From NCBI RefSeq assembly GCF_023073915.1, contig NZ_JADPKK010000022.1, forward strand, positions 1,240,001 through 1,304,000: DNA of 64,000 bases, given 5' to 3'. This document shows positions 50,361 to 58,597 of the stretch, piece after piece. The first letter of the stretch is position 1. Each line of letters opens with the position of its first letter. This DNA is from Bradyrhizobium sp. 149 (GTDB lineage Bacteria > Pseudomonadota > Alphaproteobacteria > Rhizobiales > Xanthobacteraceae). Made by a program: the position numbers and the translations under genes. The notes beneath the pieces are model-generated. The model searched no databases. It had not been told where the DNA came from and saw only the letters and a program-made list of their open reading frames with translations.

Positions 50361-50410
50361 GCCTTCTTTGGCGAGCGTTAGTTCAATGCACTGTCAACGT
50401 AATCCTGAAA

Positions 50411-51859
50411 TTACCCCGCCGTGGGCGGTCGAACGCCTCCGCGACGCTTTATCTTCGCAGCGACCCGGAATAGATCCGGCATGTTGATGCGGTCGCCGGA
50501 CCGTTCTTCGACTACCCCAATACTCTTGAGTGCATCCAGCAGGACCTCCTCAGCCGCACTATGCCCAGTAGTACCTTCGAGTCCAATTGGACCTGGTCGA
50601 CTGCTTCGACGAGCAACTTGGTTCACTCGGGCAACAGTTCCTTGACTCCGCCATCGCCTCACAAAAGCGTCTGGAGGACAGGGAACTTCAAGCCCTTCCA
50701 GATCGTCAAGCACGGTCTTAATCCACGGATAGTCTTCGCCCAGTTGATCCACACGCACGGTTGAAGCCGCCTGAACTCCCTCTCGAATACCGAGGTGATC
50801 GATAGGCGTTATTTTTGATTGAATTCGAGTTTGCGCCGCCTTGCGTAGCGCAATGAGAAAGCTACGGGGCGTAGTTTCGTGAAAGGCATCGGCGAGGTGA
50901 TCTATGACCCAAGTGTACGTGCGACCTCTTCGTCGGTCGGCGCCCATGAACTCGCCAGCAATCAAATTGAAGATTGCTCGCTGAGTATCCTCATCGTCCA
51001 TATCCGCATCGGCCGTACTGCCTATCGCTTCCCGCAATAGTCGCCTGAAAGCTGCCTTAGACTTGCCATCGCGCGACAACGCCGAAAAAAGGAGGCCATA
51101 CAGCTCAACCGAATGCCACGAAAGGGGAACGGTCATTGCCTTGAGCTTGGATGCATCGGTGAAATCGAAAAGCGCTTCGTCTCTCTCTTGGTCAGTGCGC
51201 AAAAACACCTTCGCCCGCATATTGGCGAAGCCGAACATGTTGAGCGCGAGTTGAAGTATTCCCTGTGAAAGGGGACGAATCTGGTCCCAGTTTTTCGCGA
51301 GGCGATCTAGAGCGTCGAATACTATTAGAAATTTTCTATTGCTTCGACCGAAAGCCTGATCCGCGTCTCGCAAGACCTGCTCCGCGCGTTCGGGATCCTC
51401 GCTTGCCCACTCAACCACGTCCTTCAGGGATTTTGGCAGAGATCGGCGCAATGTCGGCGCAACCGCTCGCAGCAAGACTGCGGTCCAGATTGCCTCTGGC
51501 TCGATCTCACGACTAAGCAAGCTAGTCAGCGTCGCGGATGATGGAGCAACGCCCTCCACCTTCCCAGCGTGCTCATGAAAGCCAAGTACTACGACCATCC
51601 TATCCAGCTTGAGCTCACGATAATTCTTAGCGAGTTCAAGACGCGTGCTATCGTGCGCCAAGGCACCAGACCACACGCTTTTTCCAGCGCCACGATTTCC
51701 AACGATGAGAGGGTTATTGAAGCTAAGCGCCTTGGAATGCGCTGGCGGTGCATACAGATCGGAGATTGCCAATGGTTTATCTGCACTGGCAGCCGACTTT
51801 GGGTCTAAGTGAGCCAAAACAGACCGAATGTCAGCGATATCAGATTCGGAAACGCTCAT
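50411..51859 (-). CDS. P-loop ATPase, third gene of the HEPN-KGGVGR operon
   Basis: 482-residue AAA/STAND-like ATPase. Walker A is GNRGAGKS (54-61), Walker B is FLIVFDALDRL (about 177-187), followed by an AKVFLRTDQERD sensor-type segment near 216-227. The C-terminal half is helical and ends with a basic winged-helix-like stretch (about 440-475). No nuclease or effector domain is recognised, so it is probably a sensor or regulatory motor. Its ATG overlaps the previous stop (ATGA). GC is lower than in neighbouring DNA (about 50-58 percent in lines counted). No exact family is known to me. Confidence 0.9.
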   Translation of the reverse strand: MSVSESDIADIRSVLAHLDPKSAASADKPLAISDLYAPPAHSKALSFNNPLIVGNRGAGKSVWSGALAHDSTRLELAKNYRELKLDRMVVVLGFHEHAGKVEGVAPSSATLTSLLSREIEPEAIWTAVLLRAVAPTLRRSLPKSLKDVVEWASEDPERAEQVLRDADQAFGRSNRKFLIVFDALDRLAKNWDQIRPLSQGILQLALNMFGFANMRAKVFLRTDQERDEALFDFTDASKLKAMTVPLSWHSVELYGLLFSALSRDGKSKAAFRRLLREAIGSTADADMDDEDTQRAIFNLIAGEFMGADRRRGRTYTWVIDHLADAFHETTPRSFLIALRKAAQTRIQSKITPIDHLGIREGVQAASTVRVDQLGEDYPWIKTVLDDLEGLEVPCPPDAFVRRWRSQGTVARVNQVARRSSRPGPIGLEGTTGHSAAEEVLLDALKSIGVVEERSGDRINMPDLFRVAAKIKRRGGVRPPTAG

Positions 51860-53217
51860 TTTATTCCTAGCCTATCCGCCAACAATTTCAGGAATTGGCC
51901 AAAGGAAGCGTTATAGCGCTCCGGTGAAAGCTGGCTGCGATCTGCGACCGGATCAAACTCATAGTATCCTTCATCCACGAATATCGGCCAACCGAAATGA
52001 GGGCCGGTAGGATCGTCAAGATCAAAACCAAACACATCTGATCGACCGCTTTCTGTCTCTTCCTCTTCGTCATAAAGATGCTCCGCGAACATCTCGAAAG
52101 CATTATCGCGGAAATGAGCAAGAGACCCTTCGTTTGGCGCTGCCTTTGCGTGAACCATTTTCAAGCGGAATCGCCAATCGTCTACCCCGCCGAGAGGCTT
52201 AAAGCGCGCTAGGTGCGCCAGAAAGTACCGATATCCATCCCACGTTTGCGGCGTATCGATTCCGAAGAAGAGAACGTCTGCGCCCAACCCCTGAACCGTG
52301 GCGGCAGTAGTCTCATTGAGGCCCGCGCGCGCATCCACGAAAATAACGTCGTAGTGGCGACGTGAGGCCAAGTCTCGTATCATTGTCCTCATTTGTTCCA
52401 GTAAGGTAAAACGCTCCACTCCTCCTTCGCCTACGTCCTCTAAGTACGCGCGTGAAATCTTTCCAATGACATTCTGAGGAAATTGGCGGCAACGCCGACC
52501 AACCGCCGGGACGACGAACACCTTACCTGGGCCTCTCGTCAATGCGCTTGGCGCTCTCATTTCATCGAGAAAACGCCCGTCGACGGATCCACGTCCATTC
52601 TCTACAAAGTAATCGATGGCACCGAAGAGTGGTTGTTTATCCTCGGGAATAAACAGCTCCCCAAGCCCAGGCGCTTCAAGATCAGCATCGAGAGCTAGAA
52701 TGGAGAGCCCTCTCCTTGCAAATTCCGCGGCAGCAACTGCCAAAGCTGTCGATCGGCCAACTCCGCCCTTGTGACTTGCAAAAACAACAATTGGCGGGAC
52801 ATTCCCGATTGCCGGCCAAATTCCTCTAATCCAATCCTGGCCTACGATTCTGCGTTCAACGACTCGAACGAACCGTGGCTTAGCTGCCGTCGCAACGTAC
52901 TCGAGGATACCAGCCTTAGGATCGCTGAGCGTATCATCAAACAATTCGCTGGGCGTAGCAATTGGGAATTCACCTGCGTAGGTTGCCATCGCGGCCTTCA
53001 CTGCGCTTGTAAGCGCATCACGTTTCGCTTGTGCTATCTCGCCACGCACGATGTACGTCAGATTTCCATCGGCATCGCGCAGAAAACAGTCTCGCCGAAG
53101 CGCTTTTGGCCCGAGGTGCTCAGCCACCAAGTCTGTAAATGTTGGTAGAGCATCGTCGTAGCGAACTGTCAGCTTCGCCTTACGTGCGCTTCCCTTCTGA
53201 GCTTTCTTTTTTGTCAT
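51856..53217 (-). CDS. ParA/MinD-like ATPase with KGGVGR variant motif
   Basis: 453 residues from the ATG at 53217. About 140 residues of unknown N-terminal domain, with an ERRIVGQDWI motif near 121-130, precede a ParA/MinD-type ATPase. The deviant Walker A is HKGGVGRSTAL (149-159), with Lys150 kept and Arg155 in the place of the usual Lys. ILALDADLEAPGLG (173-186) and DVIFVDARAG follow. A C-terminal helical region contains DEEEETESGR. It is in a three-gene operon with a HEPN-like gene before it (4-base overlap) and a P-loop ATPase after it (4-base overlap). Likely role is an NTP-driven switch. Confidence 0.92.
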   Translation of the reverse strand: MTKKKAQKGSARKAKLTVRYDDALPTFTDLVAEHLGPKALRRDCFLRDADGNLTYIVRGEIAQAKRDALTSAVKAAMATYAGEFPIATPSELFDDTLSDPKAGILEYVATAAKPRFVRVVERRIVGQDWIRGIWPAIGNVPPIVVFASHKGGVGRSTALAVAAAEFARRGLSILALDADLEAPGLGELFIPEDKQPLFGAIDYFVENGRGSVDGRFLDEMRAPSALTRGPGKVFVVPAVGRRCRQFPQNVIGKISRAYLEDVGEGGVERFTLLEQMRTMIRDLASRRHYDVIFVDARAGLNETTAATVQGLGADVLFFGIDTPQTWDGYRYFLAHLARFKPLGGVDDWRFRLKMVHAKAAPNEGSLAHFRDNAFEMFAEHLYDEEEETESGRSDVFGFDLDDPTGPHFGWPIFVDEGYYEFDPVADRSQLSPERYNASFGQFLKLLADRLGIK

Positions 53218-53591
53218 CGCTTGAGCCCTGCGGCCGACATTAATCGTGATGCGTGTTGGCGCCACACGTCATACTGCGACTTCCCAATGGAGGAGTCTGC
53301 CGCATATCGATCGTTAACAGTCCACCCATCCATCAATGCGCTCATTTTAAGCACAGTGTGAAGAGCAGTGTCACGTCGGCCATTCAAATGTTTTCTGGCA
53401 ACCGCTAACAAGGTTGGAAAATGGACATGCGGCGCCTCCGCAGTGGGTCGCAAATTCTCAAGGCGGTACTTCACAGCGCATTCCGCTGCGAACCCCACGA
53501 GATGACTTGCATTGCCCCACCGCGAGGTGTTCGCCAGCAGTTCGGCGTCCTGGAAATGCCGGATTGCAGCCTCAGAATAATTCTCAGCCAT
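53214..53591 (-). CDS. HEPN-domain-like protein
   Basis: 125 residues of predicted helical fold with HEPN-like features: AIRHFQDAELLANTSRWGNASHLVGFAAECAVKYRL (residues about 9-43) is typical of HEPN proteins, and NDRYAAD...QYDVWRQHASRLM near 93-118 recalls the second half. A possible Rx4H motif is R73-DTAL-H78, which could be the RNase site of toxic HEPN proteins, though not at the classic C-terminal position. The stop overlaps the next start (ATGA). It begins 42 bases after the guaA stop, so its promoter may lie in guaA. This is the likely effector of the operon. Confidence 0.8.
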   Translation of the reverse strand: MAENYSEAAIRHFQDAELLANTSRWGNASHLVGFAAECAVKYRLENLRPTAEAPHVHFPTLLAVARKHLNGRRDTALHTVLKMSALMDGWTVNDRYAADSSIGKSQYDVWRQHASRLMSAAGLKR

Positions 53592-53632
53592 TACAACAGC
53601 GCATTATTGTTTGTCCGCCAACTCGATTGATC

Positions 53633-55231
53633 TCACTCCCACTCAATCGTCCCCGGCGGCTTGCTCGTCACGTCATACACCACCCGGTTCACGCCCTTCA
53701 CCTCGTTGATGATGCGCGTGGCGGTCTCGCCCAGAAACTTCATGTCGAAGGGGTAGAAGTCCGCGGTCATGCCGTCGGTTGAGGTGACGGCGCGCAGGCC
53801 CACGACGAAGTCGTAGGTGCGGCCGTCGCCCATGACGCCGACCGTCTTCACCGGCAGCAGCACGGCAAAGGCCTGCCAGATGTCGTCGTAGAGGCCGTGC
53901 TTGCGGATCTGGTCGATGTAGACGGCGTCGGCCTTGCGCAGGATGTCGAGCTTTTCGCGCGTGATATCGCCGGGGCAGCGGATGGCGAGGCCGGGGCCCG
54001 GGAACGGGTGGCGGCCGACGAAGATTTCGGGGAGGCCAAGCTCGCGGCCGAGCTTGCGCACCTCGTCCTTGAACAGCTCGCGCAGCGGCTCCACCAGCTT
54101 CATGTTCATGCGCTCAGGGAGGCCGCCGACGTTGTGGTGCGACTTGATCGTCACCGAGGGGCCGCCGGTGAAGGAGACGCTCTCGATCACGTCGGGGTAG
54201 AGCGTGCCTTGGGCGAGGAAGTCGGCGCCGCCGATCTTCTTGGCCTCCTGCTCGAACACCTCGATGAAGAGGCGCCCGATGGTCTTGCGCTTGGTCTCGG
54301 GGTCGGTGACGCCTTCAAGCTCGCCCAAGAATTGCTTGGAGGCATCCACGTGTACGAGCGGGATGTTGTAGTGGTGGCGGAACAGGTCGACCACCGTCTT
54401 GGCTTCATCGAGACGGAGCATGCCGTGGTCGACGAACACGCAGGTGAGCTGCTCGCCGATCGCTTCGTGGATCAGCACGGCCGCAACCGCGGAATCGACT
54501 CCGCCGGACAGGCCGCAGAGCACCTTGCCCTTGCCGACCTGGCTGCGGATCTTCGCGATCTCCTCCTCGCGGAAGGCGCGCATGGTCCAGTCGCCGGACA
54601 GGCCTGCGATCTTGCGGACGAAATTGCGGATCAGTTTGGCGCCGTCCGGCGTGTGCACCACTTCGGGGTGGAACATCAGGCCGTAATATTTGCGCGTCTC
54701 GTCCTGGATGATCGCGAAGGGCGCGTTCGGCGAGGTGCCGGCGACGGAGAAGCCCGGCGGCATTTTTGTGATGCGGTCGCCATGGCTCATCCAGACCTGG
54801 TTCTTGCCGCCTGACGACCAGACGTCCTCGAACAGCTTGCTCGCGGCCTTGACCTCGACATCGGCGCGGCCGAACTCGCGGTGATGGCCGCCTTCGACCT
54901 CGCCGCCGAGCTGGGCCGCCATGACCATCTGGCCGTAGCAGATGCCCATCACGGGCACGCCGGAATCGAAGATCGCCTGGGGCGCGCGGGGCGAGCCCGC
55001 CTCGTGCACCGATTCAGGGCCGCCGGAGAGAATCACGGCTTTCGGCTTCATCTCGTTGAAGGCCACTTCGGCCTTGTTGAACGGGACGATCTCGCAATAG
55101 ACGCCGTCCTCGCGCACGCGACGCGCGATCAGCTGCGTCACCTGGCTGCCGAAGTCGACGATGAGAATCTTGTCATGCGCCGAGGCCACCGAGGGCGTCG
55201 ACGCGGAGCGGTCGTTCTGTGCTGCTGTCAT
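53633..55231 (-). CDS. guaA: GMP synthase (glutamine-hydrolysing)
   Basis: 532 residues from the ATG at 55231. The N-terminal class I glutamine amidotransferase has the nucleophile Cys in GICYGQMVM and the His/Glu in MFHPEVVHT. The ATP-PPi synthetase domain has LSGGVDSAVAAVLIH (P-loop), then the dimerisation domain ending PPGTIEWE. It converts XMP to GMP, completing the pathway with GuaB at the right edge. Its 3' end is a known hot spot for island integration, and a lower-GC island lies directly downstream of its stop. The extension to 55348 is not used. Confidence 0.97.
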   Translation of the reverse strand: MTAAQNDRSASTPSVASAHDKILIVDFGSQVTQLIARRVREDGVYCEIVPFNKAEVAFNEMKPKAVILSGGPESVHEAGSPRAPQAIFDSGVPVMGICYGQMVMAAQLGGEVEGGHHREFGRADVEVKAASKLFEDVWSSGGKNQVWMSHGDRITKMPPGFSVAGTSPNAPFAIIQDETRKYYGLMFHPEVVHTPDGAKLIRNFVRKIAGLSGDWTMRAFREEEIAKIRSQVGKGKVLCGLSGGVDSAVAAVLIHEAIGEQLTCVFVDHGMLRLDEAKTVVDLFRHHYNIPLVHVDASKQFLGELEGVTDPETKRKTIGRLFIEVFEQEAKKIGGADFLAQGTLYPDVIESVSFTGGPSVTIKSHHNVGGLPERMNMKLVEPLRELFKDEVRKLGRELGLPEIFVGRHPFPGPGLAIRCPGDITREKLDILRKADAVYIDQIRKHGLYDDIWQAFAVLLPVKTVGVMGDGRTYDFVVGLRAVTSTDGMTADFYPFDMKFLGETATRIINEVKGVNRVVYDVTSKPPGTIEWE

Positions 55232-55380
55232 GGCCAGCAGATACGCGACAGGGGCTTTTCCCGCAACCGCGCGGGCCGCGCGCCCACATTCTTCTTTGGG
55301 CATGGACAGACGGAGATAGGTAAGTATTGTTGACCTAATATGCCTCACACCCGAACAAGGGCCGATCAGGGAGAAACGTC

Positions 55381-55752
55381 ATGCCACAGCATCATCAGCC
55401 GTCATCGCTCGCCGCGCTCGGCCGCACCTGGGTCGAGGCCTGGAATGCGCGCGATCTCGAACGCGTGCTCACGCTCTATGACGAGGACGCCGTGATGACC
55501 TCGGACCGCATTCCCGCGATGGGGTTCGATGAAAGCGGCACCGTGCGCGGGAAAGATTCGTTGCGCGCCTATTGGGGCAAGGCGCTCGGGCTGATCCCGA
55601 ACCTGCATTTTTCGCTCATCGACTTGTTCGTCAGCCCCGACAGCGTGGTGGTGTTTTACGAGAACGAGCGCGGCAAGCGGATCTGCGAATATCTGCGCGT
55701 GAATGCGGCGGGAAAGATCGTGCAGGGATCGGCGAATCATCCGGTGCACTGA
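55381..55752 (+). CDS. NTF2-like / SnoaL-like protein
   Basis: 123 residues of the NTF2/SnoaL-like fold: LGRTWVEAWNARDLERVLTLYDEDAVMTSD (helix-turn typical of this fold), VRGKDSLRAYWGKAL and FYENERGKRICEYLRVNAAGKI. It is divergent from guaA and convergent with the HxlR gene. The role is unknown; such proteins act as hydrolase or isomerase folds on small substrates. Confidence 0.88.
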   Translation: MPQHHQPSSLAALGRTWVEAWNARDLERVLTLYDEDAVMTSDRIPAMGFDESGTVRGKDSLRAYWGKALGLIPNLHFSLIDLFVSPDSVVVFYENERGKRICEYLRVNAAGKIVQGSANHPVH

Positions 55753-55793
55753 AGCCGCGATTCTGGCTTGAGACGCACCAAGGCCGCCGCGAT

Positions 55794-56246
55794 TCAGCGC
55801 TTGCGCTGGCCGGCCTTTCTCACCCTGGTATCGGACCATGCCAGCGGACGGCCGGCCCGCGACGGGAGCACGAGCTTCCCAACGGGCTGGCCGGTCTCGT
55901 CCACCAGGTCCGAATGGACTTCGCCCCGCGCGTAAAGATTTGCTTCGCCCCATTGGCGCAAGCTGACGACGACCGGAAACAGCTCGCGTCCCCTCTTCGT
56001 CAGCGCATATTCCCGATAGGCGCTCCCGTCGGAGGCCGGAATCGGTTCGAGCACGCCAAGCTCCACCAGCCTGTGCAGGCGCGCGCTGAGCATGCCCTTG
56101 GCGATGCCGAGGTTCTTCTGGAAATCACCGAACCGGCGCAAACCATCGAAGGCATCCCGCACGATCAGAAGCGACCAAATGTCCCCGATCGCGTCGAGTG
56201 CACGCGCCACCGGGCAATCAGCCTGGGCAAAACCGGTCCGCTTCAT
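55794..56246 (-). CDS. HxlR family transcriptional regulator
   Basis: 150 residues from the ATG at 56246 with GGAGG upstream. Winged HTH of the HxlR type: DCPVARALDAIGDIWSLLIVRDAFDGLRRFGDFQKNLGIAKGMLSARLHRLVELGVLEP (about 10-67), with the conserved single N-terminal Cys (C11) often used for redox sensing. A C-terminal extension beyond the standard fold is present. It is divergent from an MFS exporter gene with two matching 20-base operators between them. Confidence 0.92.
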   Translation of the reverse strand: MKRTGFAQADCPVARALDAIGDIWSLLIVRDAFDGLRRFGDFQKNLGIAKGMLSARLHRLVELGVLEPIPASDGSAYREYALTKRGRELFPVVVSLRQWGEANLYARGEVHSDLVDETGQPVGKLVLPSRAGRPLAWSDTRVRKAGQRKR

Positions 56247-56260
56247 TCCCGCCTCCAAGT

Positions 56261-56317
56261 TGGTCTTAAAATAGGACTAGACAATGCGGTGCGCAACTGG
56301 TCTCATTTAAAGACTAG
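56261..56317. promoter_or_regulatory. Paired HxlR operator sites
   Basis: Site 1 (56261-56280) and site 2 (56298-56317) are each 20 bases, beginning TGGTCT and ending GACTAG, with AT-rich centres. They sit 37 bases apart centre to centre between the HxlR and MFS genes, so one regulator can control both. The half-sites are imperfectly symmetric (TGGTC/GACTA). Confidence 0.6.
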
Positions 56318-56339
56318 ATTAAACGTGCCGGAGACGACA

Positions 56340-57599
56340 ATGACAAACCACGACACCGCGACGGCCGGACCGATCAAAGCCGACGACACGGCCGGGCGCG
56401 GACTCTCGCGCGGGATGGCGGTGTTGCTGGCGCTGACCTGCGGCCTGAGCGTCGCCAACGTCTATTTCGCGCAGCCGCTGCTCGATGCGATGGCGCACGA
56501 TCTCGGCATCGACCCCGCCGCGATCGGGATGGTGGTGACGTTCACCCAGGTCGGCTACGCGTTCGGCCTGATCCTGATCGTGCCGCTCGGCGACCTCTGG
56601 GATCGCCGCAGCCTGATCGTCGGCCAGACCGTGCTGTCGGCCATCGCCCTTGTCATGGTCGGCACCGCCTCGCATGCCGCCGTGCTCCTTGCGGGAATGG
56701 CGCTGGTCGGCGTGCTGGCCGTCGTCGTCCAGGTCCTGGTCGCCTTTGCCGCGACGCTGGCCACACCGGACGGGCGCGGCCGCGCGATCGGCACCGTCAC
56801 GAGCGGCGTCGTCGGCGGCATCCTGCTGGCGCGGTTCGCCTCCGGCGCGCTGGCAGATTTCGGCGGCTGGCGAATGGTCTACCTGGTCTCGGCCGGCCTC
56901 ATGCTCGCCATGGCCGCGCTGCTGCTGCGCGTGCTGCCGCGCGGCCGGCAATCGGTGCTGGCCGGATCCTCTTATCTGTCGCTGTTGCGCTCAACCGCCT
57001 CGCTGTTTGCCGAGGAGCCGATCCTGCGCGAGCGCGCGCTGTTTGCGTTTTTGATCTTCGCCAATCTCAACGTGTTCTGGACGTCGATCGTGCTGCCGCT
57101 CTCGGCACCTCCCTTCGCGCTGTCGCACACCACGATCGGATTGCTCGGCGTCGCCGGGCTTGCCGGAGCGCTCGCGGCGCGCAATGCCGGGCGGCTTGCT
57201 GATCTCGGATGGGGCCAGCGCACCACGGGGCTGTCGCTGCTGCTGATGCTGGCCGCCTGGGCTGCGATCGCCTGCCTGCAAACGTCGCTCTGGTTGGTCG
57301 TCGCCGGCGTGATCATGCTGGATCTGGGGCTCCAGGCCGTGCATGTGACGAGCCAGAGCCTGATCATCGCCGCGCGCCCCGATGCGGCGAGCCGACTGGT
57401 GGGCGGCTACATGGTTTTCTACTCGGTCGGAAGCGCGATTGGCGCGATTGCGTCAACGATGGTGTACGCAATGGCTGGCTGGACCGGCGTCTGCGTGCTC
57501 GGCGCGGGAATCAGCGCCGCCGCGCTGCTGGTTTGGGTCATCATCGCAAGCAGGATGCCGGTGACGGCGGATTGCGCGCTGACGCATTTCCAAAAATGA
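56340..57599 (+). CDS. MFS efflux transporter
   Basis: 419 residues from the ATG at 56340 (a GAGACGACA ribosome site just precedes). There are 12 membrane helices; VPLGDLWDRRSLIVG is motif A, and VGVLAVVVQVLVAFAATLATPDGRGRAIGTV with the C motif like VTSGVVGGILLARFASGAL suggests drug/H+ antiport (DHA1-type). It lies next to HxlR and the paired operator, consistent with an inducible exporter for a toxic compound. Confidence 0.9.
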   Translation: MTNHDTATAGPIKADDTAGRGLSRGMAVLLALTCGLSVANVYFAQPLLDAMAHDLGIDPAAIGMVVTFTQVGYAFGLILIVPLGDLWDRRSLIVGQTVLSAIALVMVGTASHAAVLLAGMALVGVLAVVVQVLVAFAATLATPDGRGRAIGTVTSGVVGGILLARFASGALADFGGWRMVYLVSAGLMLAMAALLLRVLPRGRQSVLAGSSYLSLLRSTASLFAEEPILRERALFAFLIFANLNVFWTSIVLPLSAPPFALSHTTIGLLGVAGLAGALAARNAGRLADLGWGQRTTGLSLLLMLAAWAAIACLQTSLWLVVAGVIMLDLGLQAVHVTSQSLIIAARPDAASRLVGGYMVFYSVGSAIGAIASTMVYAMAGWTGVCVLGAGISAAALLVWVIIASRMPVTADCALTHFQK

Positions 57600-57691
57600 G
57601 GGCCGCAAAATAAATAAGGGCAGCAACGATGAGGACTATGGCGAACGCATCCGATAACAACAGCACTGCCGGAACGAGACAGGACATCGCC

Positions 57692-58024
57692 ATGAAACTC
57701 CCCACCTCCCCCTTCACCGTCACCGACTGGAGCAAGGTCGAACCGACCATCCATCCCGGCGAGACCGGGCAGGCCCAGTGGCGCACGCTCAACATCGGCG
57801 ATCTCCGGGTGCGGATGGTCGAGTATTCGCCGGGCTATCTCGCCGACCATTGGTGCGATCGCGGCCACGTGCTCTACGTGCTGCAAGGCGAGCTCGACAG
57901 CGAGCTCCGCAACGGGCGCAAATTCAAGCTCACGGCGGGGATGAGCTACCAGGTCTCTGATTTCGGCGACGCCGCGCACCGGTCCTCGACCGTGACGGGG
58001 GCGACGCTGTTTATCGTCGATTGA
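57692..58024 (+). CDS. DHCW-motif cupin-fold protein
   Basis: 110 residues from the ATG at 57692 (AGGA upstream). It is a small cupin protein. ADHWCDRGHVLYVLQGELDSEL (about 50-71) contains the DHxC/HxxxH metal-motif block of the DHCW family, and MSYQVSDFGDAAHRSST is the second cupin block. The family's function is unknown. An alternative in-frame start at 57629 would add 21 residues without a ribosome site. Confidence 0.85.
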   Translation: MKLPTSPFTVTDWSKVEPTIHPGETGQAQWRTLNIGDLRVRMVEYSPGYLADHWCDRGHVLYVLQGELDSELRNGRKFKLTAGMSYQVSDFGDAAHRSSTVTGATLFIVD

Positions 58025-58096
58025 CGCACCCCGGATGGGTTAATTTGCAGCGCAAAATAGCAAGATTTAGCGACATCCCGAGTTGCGGGTGGTGCC

Positions 58097-58125
58097 TTGA
58101 AGTGGCCCCAAAATCTCGCTATATT
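58097..58125 (+). promoter_or_regulatory. Sigma-70-type promoter of the cold-shock gene
   Basis: TTGAAG (58097-58102), a 17-base spacer, TATATT (58120-58125), with predicted start near 58132. This gives an untranslated leader of about 150 bases before the csp ATG, as in cold-shock genes. An inverted pair TAGCAAGATTT/AAATCTCGCTA (58058-58068 and 58111-58121) overlaps it. Confidence 0.7.
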
Positions 58126-58283
58126 GTGATCATCGATACTTGGCCGAACGACTGGGCCGCTTCGCTTCGTTGCTGACGGGCGCGCACGCTTCAGATGATT
58201 TCTCCAACATCGACTGATCAGGATTATGGGCGCAATGGTGCGTACCGGTCCGCGTGTTAACTTCTTAAGCAAAGGAAATCCCC

Positions 58284-58493
58284 ATGGCTATGGGCACCGT
58301 GAAGTGGTTCAACAATCAAAAGGGCTTTGGTTTCATTCAGCCGGATGACGGCGACAAGGACGTGTTCGTGCACATCAGCGCCGTCGAGCGCGCTGGCCTC
58401 TCGACCCTCAACGAGGGCCAGAAGGTCTCGTTCGACATCGTCGCCGATCGTCGCAGCGGCAAGTCCTCCGCTGACAATCTCCGCGTCGGCTAA
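58284..58493 (+). CDS. cspA: Cold-shock protein, CspA family
   Basis: 69-residue single CSD protein. RNP1 is KGFGFI (about 13-18) and RNP2 is VFVHIS (about 27-32). It is an RNA chaperone of the standard bacterial length. It has a good AAGGA ribosome site, a long leader and a strong terminator after it, so it is a monocistronic unit. It sits between the cupin gene and the convergent rsmB-like gene. Confidence 0.97.
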   Translation: MAMGTVKWFNNQKGFGFIQPDDGDKDVFVHISAVERAGLSTLNEGQKVSFDIVADRRSGKSSADNLRVG

Positions 58494-58548
58494 TAGCCCG
58501 CGCAGCACTTCTGACCACGGACGTACCGGTTAGAAGCGCTGAGACACT

Positions 58549-58586
58549 AAACCCCGCGACCGGGTTCCGGTTCGCGGGGTTTTGTT
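58549..58586 (+). terminator. Intrinsic terminator of the csp gene
   Basis: AACCCCGCGACCGG pairs with CCGGTTCGCGGGGTT around a short loop and is followed by TTTGTTT. It lies about 55 bases after the csp stop. Confidence 0.85.
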
Positions 58587-58597
58587 TCGGCGAGACT

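Larger units (their letters stand above)
49640..50399. mobile_element. Element bounded by 23-bp terminal inverted repeats
   Basis: The left end begins CGTTGACAGTGCA and right end, read on the other strand, also begins CGTTGACAGTGCA; both then have three differing bases and AACTAAC, giving 20 of 23 matching positions. It contains a small exported-protein gene and an integrase-like fragment but no transposase. A related AGTGCACTGTCACC lies inside it at 49672 and outside it at 46938. No clear target duplication was seen. This looks like a relic or non-autonomous mobile element. Confidence 0.55.

Noticed and set aside
53592..53660. tRNA or attachment-type tRNA gene at island edge
   Set aside because: No cloverleaf-like sequence; the likely attachment site is the guaA 3' end itself.
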